From: Streptomyces roseoviridis
Lineage (GTDB): Bacteria > Actinomycetota > Actinomycetes > Streptomycetales > Streptomycetaceae
Assembly (NCBI RefSeq): GCF_039535235.1
Contig: NZ_BAAAWU010000001.1
Span: 6,885,001-6,949,000, forward strand
DNA length: 64,000 nucleotides
Direction of reading: 5' to 3'
Position numbers and translations under genes: made by a program. The stretch's first letter is position 1, and the number at the start of each line of letters is the position of its first letter. Of this stretch, positions 16,171 through 24,220 are shown one piece after another. The notes under the pieces are model-generated. The model saw nothing but the letters and a program-made list of their open reading frames with translations. It searched no databases and was not told the DNA's origin.

Positions 16171-17045
16171 CGTTGCGCTCGCTCCCGTAGGTGTTCGACG
16201 ATGCGGTCCGCGACGTCGACCCGGTCGCCGAACGCGGATTGGAAGCCGGAGAACTCCACCCGGTGGTTGACCTCCAGGACCAGGAGCCGGCCGTCGCGGT
16301 CCTCGATCAGGTCGACACCGGCGATGTCGGCGCCGACGGCCGAGGCGGCCTCGACCGACAGCTTGGTGATCTCGGGGGACGCCTCGCACGGCCGGGTCCG
16401 CGCGCCGAGCGCCACGTTGGTGCGCCAGAACTCGCCGGTCCGGTAGACCGCGCCCAGCAGCTCACCGCCGACCACGACGGCCCTGATGTCCCGGCCGGGC
16501 TTGTCGATCAGCTCCTGTACGTATCCCAGGTGCGACTGCGGGCCGGGCAGCGCGCCGACGTACTCGAACACGCCCTCCGCGGCGGCCCGGTCGGGCAGCC
16601 GGACCACCAGCCGGCCCCAGGAACCGACCAGGGGTTTGACCAGCGCCGGATAGCCGATGTGGTCCAGCGCGTCCAGCGCGGCCTGCGGGGTGAGACCGAG
16701 CGCGGTGCGCGGGGTCGGCAGCCCGGCCGCCTCGAGGGCCAGGGTGGTGCGCCACTTGTCGCCGCACACCTCGGTCGCGTCCGCGCTGTTGACCACCTCC
16801 ACGCCCGCCGCGGCCAGGCAGCGGGCCGCGTACGCCGCACGGGTCTGGCCGATCTCGCGGTTCAGCACGTGCGTCCACGGCATCGGGCGCCGGCCGGCCG
16901 TGAACCACTGCCCGCGCGTGTCGACGTGGTCGAAGGGGACACCGCGCCGGTCGAGTGCGTCGAACAGCCGTTTCTCGTCCGCGCCGACCCTGCTGGCGAG
17001 TACGGCGATCCTGCCGTCCCCCGGGTGCTCTGGTGTCGATGACAC
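16167..17045 (-). CDS. lysX: RimK-type ATP-grasp ligase, LysX-like: [LysW]-glutamate ligase
   Basis: The protein has 292 residues from the GTG at 17045, with GGAGG four bases ahead. The RimK/LysX ATP-grasp fold shows as CGDKWRTTLALEAAGLPTPRT, PALVKPLVGSWGRLV, VQELIDKPGRDIRAVVVG and the metal-binding end GRLLVLEVNHRVEFSGFQ. LysX-family enzymes attach an amino acid through its alpha-amino group to the C-terminal Glu of LysW. In secondary metabolism (vazabitide A) the substrate is glutamate, which I infer here too. It is the first gene of the leftward operon and diverges from the sulfotransferase gene. The 289-bp shared promoter region has a possible operator at 17066-17092. Confidence 0.88.
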   Translation of the reverse strand: MSSTPEHPGDGRIAVLASRVGADEKRLFDALDRRGVPFDHVDTRGQWFTAGRRPMPWTHVLNREIGQTRAAYAARCLAAAGVEVVNSADATEVCGDKWRTTLALEAAGLPTPRTALGLTPQAALDALDHIGYPALVKPLVGSWGRLVVRLPDRAAAEGVFEYVGALPGPQSHLGYVQELIDKPGRDIRAVVVGGELLGAVYRTGEFWRTNVALGARTRPCEASPEITKLSVEAASAVGADIAGVDLIEDRDGRLLVLEVNHRVEFSGFQSAFGDRVDVADRIVEHLRERAQR

Positions 17046-17065
17046 GTGACCTCCGTCGTAGGACC

Positions 17066-17092
17066 ACCGGTTGACCGGACGGCGCAACCGGT
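17066..17092. promoter_or_regulatory. Inverted repeat in the divergent promoter region, candidate operator
   Basis: ACCGGTTG (17066-17073) and CAACCGGT (17085-17092) form a perfect 8-bp inverted repeat with an 11-bp centre. It lies 20-47 bp upstream of the lysX-like start and between the two divergent operons. The spacing suits a dimeric regulator bound on one face of the helix. Which protein binds is unknown; the NarL-type regulator at 7715 is one candidate. Confidence 0.45.
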
Positions 17093-17234
17093 CTGCCGCG
17101 TCGCACGGACGTTACGGCGGGCCGGCGGCGGGCGCGTCCGCGACAAGCTCATCCGGGGCGACGCATCGCGTTTACTTTCGGCCCGCACGGCTGCGCATCT
17201 CGCTTACCCGGCCGGGGCGCCGCCCGTGCCACTC

Positions 17235-17265
17235 TTGACGGGATTCCGAACGCCGGACGCAATAG
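17235..17265 (+). promoter_or_regulatory. Possible promoter of the rightward biosynthetic operon
   Basis: TTGACG (17235-17240) resembles a -35 hexamer. CAATAG (17260-17265) follows after 19 bp in a locally AT-richer stretch. The distance to the GTG start at 17335 leaves a leader of about 65 bases. The spacer is longer than ideal, so this is tentative. Confidence 0.3.
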
Positions 17266-17334
17266 TTCACCGCACGCTTTCCGCACGCTTTACGCCCGGT
17301 TGTACGCCGACCGCGCCATAGGGAAAGGAAAACC

Positions 17335-18066
17335 GTGGACCACATATCAGAGCGGATACCGGTGCTCGCGCTGTGGAGCGCACCACGCAGTCGTTCCACG
17401 GCATTCGCCCGGATGATGGCGGAGCGCGGCGACCGCGTCGTCGTGCACGAACCGTTCTCGCAGGTGGTCGATTTCGGTGAGGTGAAGGTCGGCGACCGGG
17501 TCGCCCGCGGCGAGCGGGACGTCCTCGCGGCGCTGCGCGACATGGCCGCGCGCACACCGGTCTTCTTCAAGGACACCACGGACTTCCACTATCCGGCGCT
17601 GCTCGCCGACCGGGACTTTCTGGCGGCCGCGACGCACACCTTCATCATCCGGCACCCGGCCGAGGCCATCGCCTCGCACCATGCGCTCAATCCGGACCTC
17701 GGCCGGGACGAGATCGGCTTCGCCCGGCTGCACGAGATCTTCACGGCCGTACGGGACGCCACCGGCACCACCCCGGTCGTCGTCGACTCCGACGACCTGC
17801 TCGACCGGCCCGCCGACACCGTGCGGGCGTACTGCTCAGCGGTGGGCATCCCCTTCCTCCCGGACGCGCTGAGCTGGCAGCCCGGCATGCGGTCGGAATG
17901 GGAGGCGACCAGCCGCTGGCACGAGTCGACCAGCCGGACCGCCGGCTTCACCCGCGGCTCGGGCCGCGGCGCCGAGACGGTCGAGGCGAATCCGGTGCTG
18001 CGGGCCTACCGCGACTACCACCTGCCGTACTACGAGGAACTGCGCGCGGCCGCGATCGGCCCCTGA
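17335..18066 (+). CDS. PAPS-dependent sulfotransferase
   Basis: The protein has 243 residues. The N-terminal PAPS-binding loop reads LWSAPRSRSTAFARMM and the 3'-phosphate-binding stretch reads FIIRHPAEAIASHH, the two diagnostic sulfotransferase motifs in the right order and spacing. It should transfer sulfate from PAPS to a hydroxyl. APS kinase and both ATP sulfurylase subunits are encoded in the same operon, so the cluster makes its own PAPS. In the vazabitide A and azinomycin B pathways sulfation creates the leaving group for aziridine closure, and the two genes that follow here are candidates for that closure. Start GTG with GGAAAGGA ahead. It is the first gene of the rightward operon. Confidence 0.85.
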   Translation: MDHISERIPVLALWSAPRSRSTAFARMMAERGDRVVVHEPFSQVVDFGEVKVGDRVARGERDVLAALRDMAARTPVFFKDTTDFHYPALLADRDFLAAATHTFIIRHPAEAIASHHALNPDLGRDEIGFARLHEIFTAVRDATGTTPVVVDSDDLLDRPADTVRAYCSAVGIPFLPDALSWQPGMRSEWEATSRWHESTSRTAGFTRGSGRGAETVEANPVLRAYRDYHLPYYEELRAAAIGP

Positions 18067-18167
18067 CCGCCTCTTCCGTCATTCCGGGAAATCGCGATGC
18101 GGCCCGGAAGTGCGAACCAGAATCCTGGCTCGGCATTCATACACGGCATTCCAGTGAGGGGGATCAC

Positions 18168-18761
18168 TTGACGGGCATGCCGGCGCCCTCCGCCATCGAT
18201 CGGCTCTGCGATACGGTCGATATTTCCGCTCAACTCGACAACACGGCCATTTCCGCGGCGACGAACACCAAAGCGGGGGCCTTCAACGTGTGGGGCAACT
18301 CGTTCGCCGCCGAGTACCTGCCCGCGGGCGGAAGTCTCGTCCACGTGGCGGGGGTTCCCTTCCGCTTCCCCCCGGTCTGCGACGGGCCGGACAACATCCG
18401 CTGCGCGGGACAGTTCCTTCCGCTGCCCGAGGGCCGTTACGACTGGATCCACGTGCTCGCGGCGTCCGAACGGCGCTGCGAGGACACCGTCGAACTGCAC
18501 TTCTCCGACGGCTCGGTCGACGCCGAGGCCCTGCGGGTCTCCGACTTCTGGTCGGCGCCCGCCTGGTTCGGGGAGGTCAGGGCCTTCGAGAGCCTGGTCA
18601 TGCACTATCCGCACCATGTGCAGCGGGACGTCTCCGCCGTGATGTGGGCGCAGCGGGTGCCGGTCACCCGGCGCGCCGCCCTCGCCGGCGTCCGGCTGCC
18701 CCGCAACGTCGCGGTGCACGTCTTCGCGCTCACCCTCCAGCGGACGGAGGCCGCGGCATGA
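18168..18761 (+). CDS. Unknown protein; candidate small subunit of an aziridine-forming enzyme
   Basis: The protein has 197 residues from a TTG at 18168, chosen because AGGGGGA ends four bases ahead; an ATG at 18177 is the alternative. It is soluble and beta-rich (AGAFNVWGNSFAAEYLPAGG, VAGVPFRFPPVCDGPDNIRC, EGRYDWIHVLAASERRCEDT), and I recognise no domain. The stop overlaps the next gene (ATGA), so the two products are made together. It lies between a sulfotransferase and an unknown protein in a LysW-type cluster. This matches published descriptions (from memory) of Vzb10/11 and AziU3/U2, two-subunit enzymes without similarity to known families that close aziridines by sulfate elimination. 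I cannot test homology here, so the role is inference. Confidence 0.7.
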   Translation: MTGMPAPSAIDRLCDTVDISAQLDNTAISAATNTKAGAFNVWGNSFAAEYLPAGGSLVHVAGVPFRFPPVCDGPDNIRCAGQFLPLPEGRYDWIHVLAASERRCEDTVELHFSDGSVDAEALRVSDFWSAPAWFGEVRAFESLVMHYPHHVQRDVSAVMWAQRVPVTRRAALAGVRLPRNVAVHVFALTLQRTEAAA

Positions 18762-19810
18762 CCAGTGACGTGACGGCACGCACGTACATGATCGTCGGAC
18801 CGGAACCGCAGTGGTGGTACCGCGACCTGATCAGCTGTCTGCAGGCCACCTTCGGCACCCTGGTGGCCCGGGCGGGCGCCGACCCGCTGGCCGTGCTCGG
18901 CGCGGGCTGGCGGTTCCTGCACCTGCCGGGCGACGTCCGGTCCGAGGAGTTCTACTACCCCTGCCTTCCCGACGCGTCCGGCGGCACCGACCTCGGCGCC
19001 GCCCTGGCCCCGCACCACGAGCTGCACGCCCGCTGGTGGCAGCCCGCCGACGAGGACGACGTGTGGCGCGAGATGCGCGCGTCGCTGGCCGACGACCGGT
19101 CGGTGATCGCCGCCGTCGACAACTTCCACCTGCCGTTCCGGCCCGCGTACGGCGACGTGCACGCCGCCCACCTCGTGATCGTCTACGGCCTGGACGAGGT
19201 CCGCGGACTGGTCCACGTCTCCGACGCGATGCCGCCCGCCTTCCGTGGCGCCGTCCCGATCGAGGCGTTCCTGCGCAGCTGGGGCTCGGCCAACCCGACC
19301 GACGTCCAGGACGCGTTCTTCAGCGACTCGCGGATCGGCCGGCGCTGCCTCGACGTCCGGCTCGACGCCCCGCCCCCGCCCCTGACCCCCGAACTGCTCG
19401 GCGGCTTCCTGCGCACCGACGTCGAGGGCTTCACCACGGCCGGCCCCGACCGCACCGGTCTCGCCGGCTTCGACGCCTTCGCGGCCGAACTCGTCGACCG
19501 CTGCCGCGCCGGTGACGCCGGCGCGCTGCGCGAGCTGTACCCCTTCGGCTGGGGCATGCAGGCGCAGGCATCCCTCCACGGCGAACTGCTGCGCCGCTGC
19601 GGCCACGAGTGGGGCGACCCGGAGCTGGCCGGGGCCGGGCGGGCGGTCGAGGCCGTCGCGCACGCGTGGACCGGGCTGCGGATCACCGGCGCGCACGGTC
19701 TCGACGACGCCTCGGCGGCCGCGGCCGACATCGCGCACCACACCACCGTGCTGCGCGGCACCTACGCGCGTGCGGTCGACGCCGTCGGCGCCGTGGCCGC
19801 ACGCCTGTGA
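18758..19810 (+). CDS. Unknown protein with BtrH-like N-terminus; candidate partner in aziridine formation
   Basis: The protein has 350 residues. The N-terminal half contains Cys27 (DLISCLQATFG) and the stretch VIAAVDNFHLPFRPAYGDVH followed by AAHLVIVYGLDE. This resembles the papain/C39-like N-terminal domain of BtrH acyltransferases, although I am not certain. The C-terminal half is helical (WGMQAQASLHGELLRRCG) and ends in a helix bundle. The ATG overlaps the previous stop by four bases. The tight coupling with the 197-residue protein and the adjacency to sulfotransferase and PAPS genes suggest a joint function on a sulfated intermediate. An alternative is a BtrH-type acyl or aminoacyl transferase that moves the unit to or from a carrier. 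Confidence 0.75.
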   Translation: MTSDVTARTYMIVGPEPQWWYRDLISCLQATFGTLVARAGADPLAVLGAGWRFLHLPGDVRSEEFYYPCLPDASGGTDLGAALAPHHELHARWWQPADEDDVWREMRASLADDRSVIAAVDNFHLPFRPAYGDVHAAHLVIVYGLDEVRGLVHVSDAMPPAFRGAVPIEAFLRSWGSANPTDVQDAFFSDSRIGRRCLDVRLDAPPPPLTPELLGGFLRTDVEGFTTAGPDRTGLAGFDAFAAELVDRCRAGDAGALRELYPFGWGMQAQASLHGELLRRCGHEWGDPELAGAGRAVEAVAHAWTGLRITGAHGLDDASAAAADIAHHTTVLRGTYARAVDAVGAVAARL

Positions 19811-19856
19811 CCGCGCACGGCGCCCCGACCACCGTGACCATGTCGAGAGGACTGTG

Positions 19857-21152
19857 ATGAGCAAGCTGGCAGCGTTCGGCGGTTCGCCGGCCGTGCCCAG
19901 GGACCGGCGCCACGTGGACTGGCCGCTGGTCGAGGACGAGGACCGCAAGGCCGTCATCGACGCGCTCGACGGCGCCAGACTGGTGTCGAACTCGGACGGC
20001 GCGAACCCCGTGTCCACCCTGGAGGAGCGCTGGGCGCGGCGGTTCGGCCACGACCACTGTGTGGCGGTCTCCACCGGCACCGCCGCACTGTCCCTCGCGC
20101 TCGCGGCGCTCGGCGTCGGGCCGGGCGACGAGGTGATCGTGCCCGCGCTCAGCTTCATCGCCACCGGGCTCGCGCCGTTGCACCAGATGGCCGTGCCCGT
20201 GTTCGCCGACGTCGACCCGGTCACCTTCAACATCGACCCGGACGACGTGGAGCGCCGGATCACCGACCGGACCCGGGCGATCATCCCGGTCCATCTGCAC
20301 GGCGCGCCCGCCGACATGGACCGCATCACGGCCATCGCCCGCAGGCACGGCCTCGCCGTGGTCGAGGACGCCGCCCAGGCCCCCGGCGCGACCCACCGCG
20401 GCCGCCCCGTCGGCTCCCTCGGCGACGCCGGCGCCTTCAGCCTCCAGGCCACCAAGAACATCCCCACCTGCGGCGAGGGCGGTCTGCTCGTGACCGGCAG
20501 CGCCGAGCTGGCCGAAGCGGTGCGCAAGGGCCGCCAGTTCGGCGAGGTCATCGAGGCCGGCCGGGACCGCGACTACATCAGTTACGGCCTGGGCTGGAAC
20601 CACAAGATGAACGCCCTCCAGGCCGCGTTCACCGACGCCCAGCTCGCCCGGTTCGACGACTACGAGCGGGCCCGGCAGCGCAATGTCGCCGAATTCCTCG
20701 GGCGGCTCGCCGAACTGCCCGGCCTGCGCGTGCCCACCGCGCTCCCTGGCACCACCCACGCCTGGCACATCCTGCGCTTCCGGTTCGACGCGGCCGCGCT
20801 CGGCCTGGACGGGGTACGGCCCGAGGCCCTGCGCGCCGCCCTGCGACGGCTGCTGCGCGCCGAGGGCGTGCCGATGTCGCAGTACCAGCTGATGCCGCTG
20901 CCCGACCAGAAGGTCTTCGTCGACCGGGTCGGCTTCGGCAAGGGCTACCCGTGGACCGTGACCGACGCGCCCGCGCCGGAGCCGGGGGAGGGCTACCCGG
21001 TGGCCCGCGCGGTCATCGCCGACTCCCTGACGCTGCAGAAACGTCACCTCCACCCGGGCTCGGGCGACCTGCTCCGCGCCTACGCCGACGCCTTCGAGAA
21101 GGTGTGGTCCCACACCGACATGGTGGCCACCCTCGCGGGAGCCGCCTCATGA
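19857..21152 (+). CDS. DegT/DnrJ/EryC1/StrS-family aminotransferase
   Basis: The protein has 431 residues of the PLP-dependent StrS family. Visible motifs: ALDGARLVSNSD and VAVSTGTAALSLALAALGVG near the N-terminus, EVIVPALSFIATGLA, VVEDAAQAPGATHRGRPVGS, and the PLP-lysine region FSLQATKNIPTCGEGGLL. Members usually use Glu or Gln to aminate a keto-sugar, or act as AHBA synthase. The split transketolase directly downstream would produce a 2-keto polyol-like terminus on the carrier-bound chain, a natural substrate for such an enzyme. I therefore propose that it sets the second (C6-type) amine. ATG at 19857 with GAGAGGA ahead. The stop overlaps the next gene. Confidence 0.88.
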   Translation: MSKLAAFGGSPAVPRDRRHVDWPLVEDEDRKAVIDALDGARLVSNSDGANPVSTLEERWARRFGHDHCVAVSTGTAALSLALAALGVGPGDEVIVPALSFIATGLAPLHQMAVPVFADVDPVTFNIDPDDVERRITDRTRAIIPVHLHGAPADMDRITAIARRHGLAVVEDAAQAPGATHRGRPVGSLGDAGAFSLQATKNIPTCGEGGLLVTGSAELAEAVRKGRQFGEVIEAGRDRDYISYGLGWNHKMNALQAAFTDAQLARFDDYERARQRNVAEFLGRLAELPGLRVPTALPGTTHAWHILRFRFDAAALGLDGVRPEALRAALRRLLRAEGVPMSQYQLMPLPDQKVFVDRVGFGKGYPWTVTDAPAPEPGEGYPVARAVIADSLTLQKRHLHPGSGDLLRAYADAFEKVWSHTDMVATLAGAAS

Positions 21153-21991
21153 CCGCCACCCAGGCGACCGCGCTCGACACGCTGGAAGAGGTCGCCGCGC
21201 GCATCCGCTCGCACGTCGTCGACATGTGCGCGGGACCGGAGGGCGGCCACCTCGGCGGCGCCTTCTCCAGCGTCGAGGTGCTCACCGCCCTGTACTTCTC
21301 CGTGCTCGACGTGGACCCCCGGCGGCCCGACGACCCGGAGCGCGACCGCTTCCTGCTCAGCAAGGGCCACGCCGCCGTCGCCCTCTACGCGACGCTGGCC
21401 GAACGCGGCTTCTTCCCGGTCGGGGAACTCTCCGGATACGGGCGCCCCGGCAGCCGGCTGATGGGCCACCCGGTACGAGCCGTGCCCGGCGTGGAGCTGC
21501 CGACCGGCTCGCTCGGCCACGGCCTCGCGCTCGCCTGCGGCTTCGCCCTCGCCCACCGCTCCGCGGGCCGGGACGCGCGCAGCTTCGTCCTGCTCGGCGA
21601 CGGCGAACTCCAGGAGGGCTCCGTGTGGGAGGCGGCCATCGCCGCCGCGTCCCTGCGGCTCGACCGCCTGGTCGCCGTGGTCGACCGCAACGGCCTGCAA
21701 CTGACCGGCGCCACCGACCGGATCGCCCCGATGGAACCGCTGGCCGACCGCTGGCGCAGCTTCGGCTGGGCGGTCCGCGAGGTGGACGGCCACGACGCGG
21801 CCGCGCTCGCCGACCACCTGGCCGCCGCACCCTGGGAGCCGGGCAGGCCCAGCGTCCTGATCGCCCGCACGGTCAAGGGCCACGGCCTGCCCTTCCTCGC
21901 CGGACGGGCCGCCAGCCACTACGTGACCCTCTCCCCGCGCAACCACGCGCGGGCGAGGGCCGCCCTGCGGACCACGGAGACCGCCGGATGA
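21149..21991 (+). CDS. Transketolase, N-terminal (TPP-binding) subunit
   Basis: The protein has 280 residues. It contains the thiamine diphosphate-binding motif GDGELQEGSVWEAAI with the closing VVDRNGLQLTG, and the N-terminal features AGPEGGHLGGAFSSVEVLTA and LLSKGHAAVALYATL. It covers only the first domain of a normal transketolase; the rest is the next gene, coupled by ATGA at 21988. Split transketolases are common in secondary metabolism. In AmCP pathways they move a two-carbon ketol unit onto a carrier-bound semialdehyde. The start at 21149 overlaps the aminotransferase stop, so the enzymes are made together. Confidence 0.9.
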   Translation: MTATQATALDTLEEVAARIRSHVVDMCAGPEGGHLGGAFSSVEVLTALYFSVLDVDPRRPDDPERDRFLLSKGHAAVALYATLAERGFFPVGELSGYGRPGSRLMGHPVRAVPGVELPTGSLGHGLALACGFALAHRSAGRDARSFVLLGDGELQEGSVWEAAIAAASLRLDRLVAVVDRNGLQLTGATDRIAPMEPLADRWRSFGWAVREVDGHDAAALADHLAAAPWEPGRPSVLIARTVKGHGLPFLAGRAASHYVTLSPRNHARARAALRTTETAG

Positions 21992-22941
21992 GCCGCGCGA
22001 CCCGTGAGGCGTACCGGGACACCCTGCTGCCGATGCTCGAACGGCACCCCGAACTGATCTGCCTGGACAGCGACACCGGGCTGTTCAGCGCGGACCACGC
22101 GGTGGCGGCCGGCGAGCAGTACGTCAACCTCGGCATCGCCGAGCACAACCTGATGGGCATGGCCGCCGGGCTCGCCGCGTGCGGGCGGATCCCCTTCGTC
22201 AACACGATGGCCGCCTTCGCCGCGTCCCGCGCACTCGAGGCGATCAAGATCGACATCGCCTACAACCGGCTGCCGGTCCGCATCATGGCCACCCACGGCG
22301 GACTCGCCGCCGGCCACCTCGGCCCGACCCACCAGGCCCTCGAAGACCTCGCCGTGCTCCGGGTGCTGCCGGGGATGACCGTGGTGGTCCCCGCCGACGC
22401 CGCCGCCACGGAGGCGTTCGTCGAGCAGAGCCTGGACGTGTCCGGCCCCCTCTACGTCCGGCTCGGCCGCAAGGCGACGCCGGCGCTGCCCGAGGCCCCG
22501 CCCCCGGTCATCGGCACGGCGCAGACGCTGCGGGAGGGCGGGGACGTGGTGCTCGCCGCGTGCGGCCCGTACCCCGTGCTCGCCTGCCTCGCCGCGGCGG
22601 ACGACCTGGCCGGGCACGGCATCGAGGCCACCGTCCTCAACGTGCACACCCTGCGGCCCTTCGACACCGAGACGCTGACGGCCGCGGCCCGCCCGGCCCG
22701 GCTCGTCGTCACCGTCGAGGAGCACTGGCGCAGCGGCGGCCTCGGCGGAGCCGTCGCCGAGGCGCTCGCGGAGCAGACGGCACCCACCAGGGTGCTGCGC
22801 CTCGGCATGCCGGACCGGTTCGTCGACACGGTCGGCAACCAGGAACACCTCGTCACGCACTACGACCTGACCGCGGAGCGGGTGGTGAGGACGGTCCGTA
22901 CCGCCCTCGACACGGCCGCCCTCTCCGGCACGACCCGCTGA
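21988..22941 (+). CDS. Transketolase, C-terminal (pyrimidine-binding) subunit
   Basis: The protein has 317 residues and covers the pyrimidine-binding and C-terminal domains. It contains the catalytic glutamate region YVNLGIAEHNLMGMAAGLAA, the stretch IMATHGGLAAGHLGPTHQAL, and the C-terminal Rossmann-like part VTVEEHWRSGGLGGAVAEAL. Together with 21149-21991 it makes a complete transketolase. The ATGA overlap indicates equimolar synthesis. The likely acceptor is the LysW-bound glutamate semialdehyde, made by LysZ and LysY encoded just downstream. The likely donor is a central-metabolism ketose phosphate or hydroxypyruvate. Both are inferred from the vazabitide precedent. Confidence 0.9.
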   Translation: MSRATREAYRDTLLPMLERHPELICLDSDTGLFSADHAVAAGEQYVNLGIAEHNLMGMAAGLAACGRIPFVNTMAAFAASRALEAIKIDIAYNRLPVRIMATHGGLAAGHLGPTHQALEDLAVLRVLPGMTVVVPADAAATEAFVEQSLDVSGPLYVRLGRKATPALPEAPPPVIGTAQTLREGGDVVLAACGPYPVLACLAAADDLAGHGIEATVLNVHTLRPFDTETLTAAARPARLVVTVEEHWRSGGLGGAVAEALAEQTAPTRVLRLGMPDRFVDTVGNQEHLVTHYDLTAERVVRTVRTALDTAALSGTTR

Positions 22942-22961
22942 ACACGAAAGGACACCTTCAC

Positions 22962-23135
22962 ATGACCACAACGCAGGCCTGCCCGGAGTGCGAGGACGCG
23001 GTGCAGATCAGCGACTCCGTACGGCTCAACGAGATCGTCGAGTGCGCGGGCTGCCGCAGCGAACTGGAGATCGTGGCGCTGAGCCCGGCGGTGCTCGCCC
23101 TCGCGCCCGAGGTCGAAGAGGACTGGGGGGAGTAG
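22962..23135 (+). CDS. lysW: Amino-group carrier protein, LysW-type
   Basis: The protein has 57 residues. It has a zinc-ribbon-like pair of CxxC motifs (C7-P-E-C10 and C28-A-G-C31), a highly acidic overall composition, and the diagnostic C-terminus EEDWGE ending in the Glu whose gamma-carboxyl carries the substrate. This is the amino-group carrier protein of the LysW family. It protects the alpha-amino group of the growing amino acid and presents it to LysX, LysZ, LysY and later enzymes. GAAAGGA lies 11 bases before the ATG. It is the hallmark gene of this cluster and is directly followed by lysY and lysZ. The lysine pathway of most Streptomyces is the DAP route, so this copy is probably devoted to secondary metabolism. 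Confidence 0.96.
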   Translation: MTTTQACPECEDAVQISDSVRLNEIVECAGCRSELEIVALSPAVLALAPEVEEDWGE

Positions 23136-23172
23136 CCGTGCCCGCACACGCCACGTTCACCGGAGGCCCCTC

Positions 23173-24198
23173 GTGATCCGCGTCGCGGTGGTCGGCGCGG
23201 CCGGCTACATCGGCGGCGAACTGCTGCGGCTGCTCATCGGCCACCCCGAGGTCGAGGTGGCCGGCGCGGTCTCGTCCCGGTTCCCCGGCAAGCGGGTCGA
23301 CGGCGTGCACCCGAACCTGCGGTCCGCCACCGACCTGCTGTTCTGCACGGCCGACGAGGTGGAGGACTGCGACGCGGTCTTCCTCGCCACGCCGCACCGG
23401 GCGGCCATGACGCAGATGGACCGCTGGATCGGACGGGCCAAGCAGGTCTTCGACCTCACCGGCGACTTCCGGCTCGACGACCCCGAGGTCTTCGAGCGCT
23501 ACTACGGGGTCGAGCACGCCGCCCCGCACCTGCTCGGCGACTTCGTGCCCGGCATCCCCGAGCTGTACCGGGACCGCCTGGGCAGCGCCGACCTGGTCAG
23601 CGTGCCCGGCTGCATGGCGGTGGCCGGCGTGCTCTCGCTGTACCCGCTCGTGGCCCGGGACCTGATCGAGCCGAAGGCCCAGATCGACGCCCGCACCGGT
23701 TCCAGCGGCTCCGGCGCCACCGCGGGCCAGGCCAACCTGCACGCCGAACGCAGCGGCGCCATGCGGGTGTTCGCACCCACCGGGCACCGCCACGAGGCCG
23801 AGATCTCCCGGCACCTCGGCGTCGAGGCCGCCATGACCGCGACCGGGGTCGAGGCGGTGCGCGGCGTGCAGACCCTCTGCCACGCCACGCTGCGCCCCGG
23901 CGTGGACGAGGCGGCGGTGCGCAGGGCCTTCCGCGAGCAGTACCAGGACGAACCCTTCGTCCGCCTGGTGGCCCAGAAGCGCGGCACCTTCCGCTACCCC
24001 GAGCCGAAGATCCTGCTCGGCTCGAACTTCTGCGACGTCGGCTACGCCGTCGACGCCGAGACCGGCCGGCTGGTGACCATCGCCGCCCTCGACAACCTCG
24101 TCAAAGGCGGCGCGGGCAACGCGGTCCAGTGCCTGAACATCCGCATGGGCTGGCCGGAGGACCTCGGCCTGTCCTTCACCGGCCTGCATCCCGCCTGA
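23173..24198 (+). CDS. lysY: [LysW]-glutamyl phosphate reductase, LysY-like (ArgC family)
   Basis: The protein has 341 residues from a GTG at 23173 with GGAGG six bases ahead. It has an N-terminal Rossmann motif VAVVGAAGYIGGELLRLLIG, the catalytic cysteine in SVPGCMAVAGVLS, and the catalytic-His region FAPTGHRHEAEISRHLG. The C-terminal NLVKGGAGNAVQCLNIRMG is typical of N-acetyl-gamma-glutamyl-phosphate reductase relatives. In the LysW system it reduces the carrier-bound acyl phosphate to a semialdehyde using NADPH. Its place between lysW and lysZ supports LysY rather than ArgC. The product aldehyde is the proposed acceptor for the transketolase. Confidence 0.92.
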   Translation: MIRVAVVGAAGYIGGELLRLLIGHPEVEVAGAVSSRFPGKRVDGVHPNLRSATDLLFCTADEVEDCDAVFLATPHRAAMTQMDRWIGRAKQVFDLTGDFRLDDPEVFERYYGVEHAAPHLLGDFVPGIPELYRDRLGSADLVSVPGCMAVAGVLSLYPLVARDLIEPKAQIDARTGSSGSGATAGQANLHAERSGAMRVFAPTGHRHEAEISRHLGVEAAMTATGVEAVRGVQTLCHATLRPGVDEAAVRRAFREQYQDEPFVRLVAQKRGTFRYPEPKILLGSNFCDVGYAVDAETGRLVTIAALDNLVKGGAGNAVQCLNIRMGWPEDLGLSFTGLHPA

Positions 24199-24220
24199 GC
24201 CCGGGAGAACGGGAGAAACC

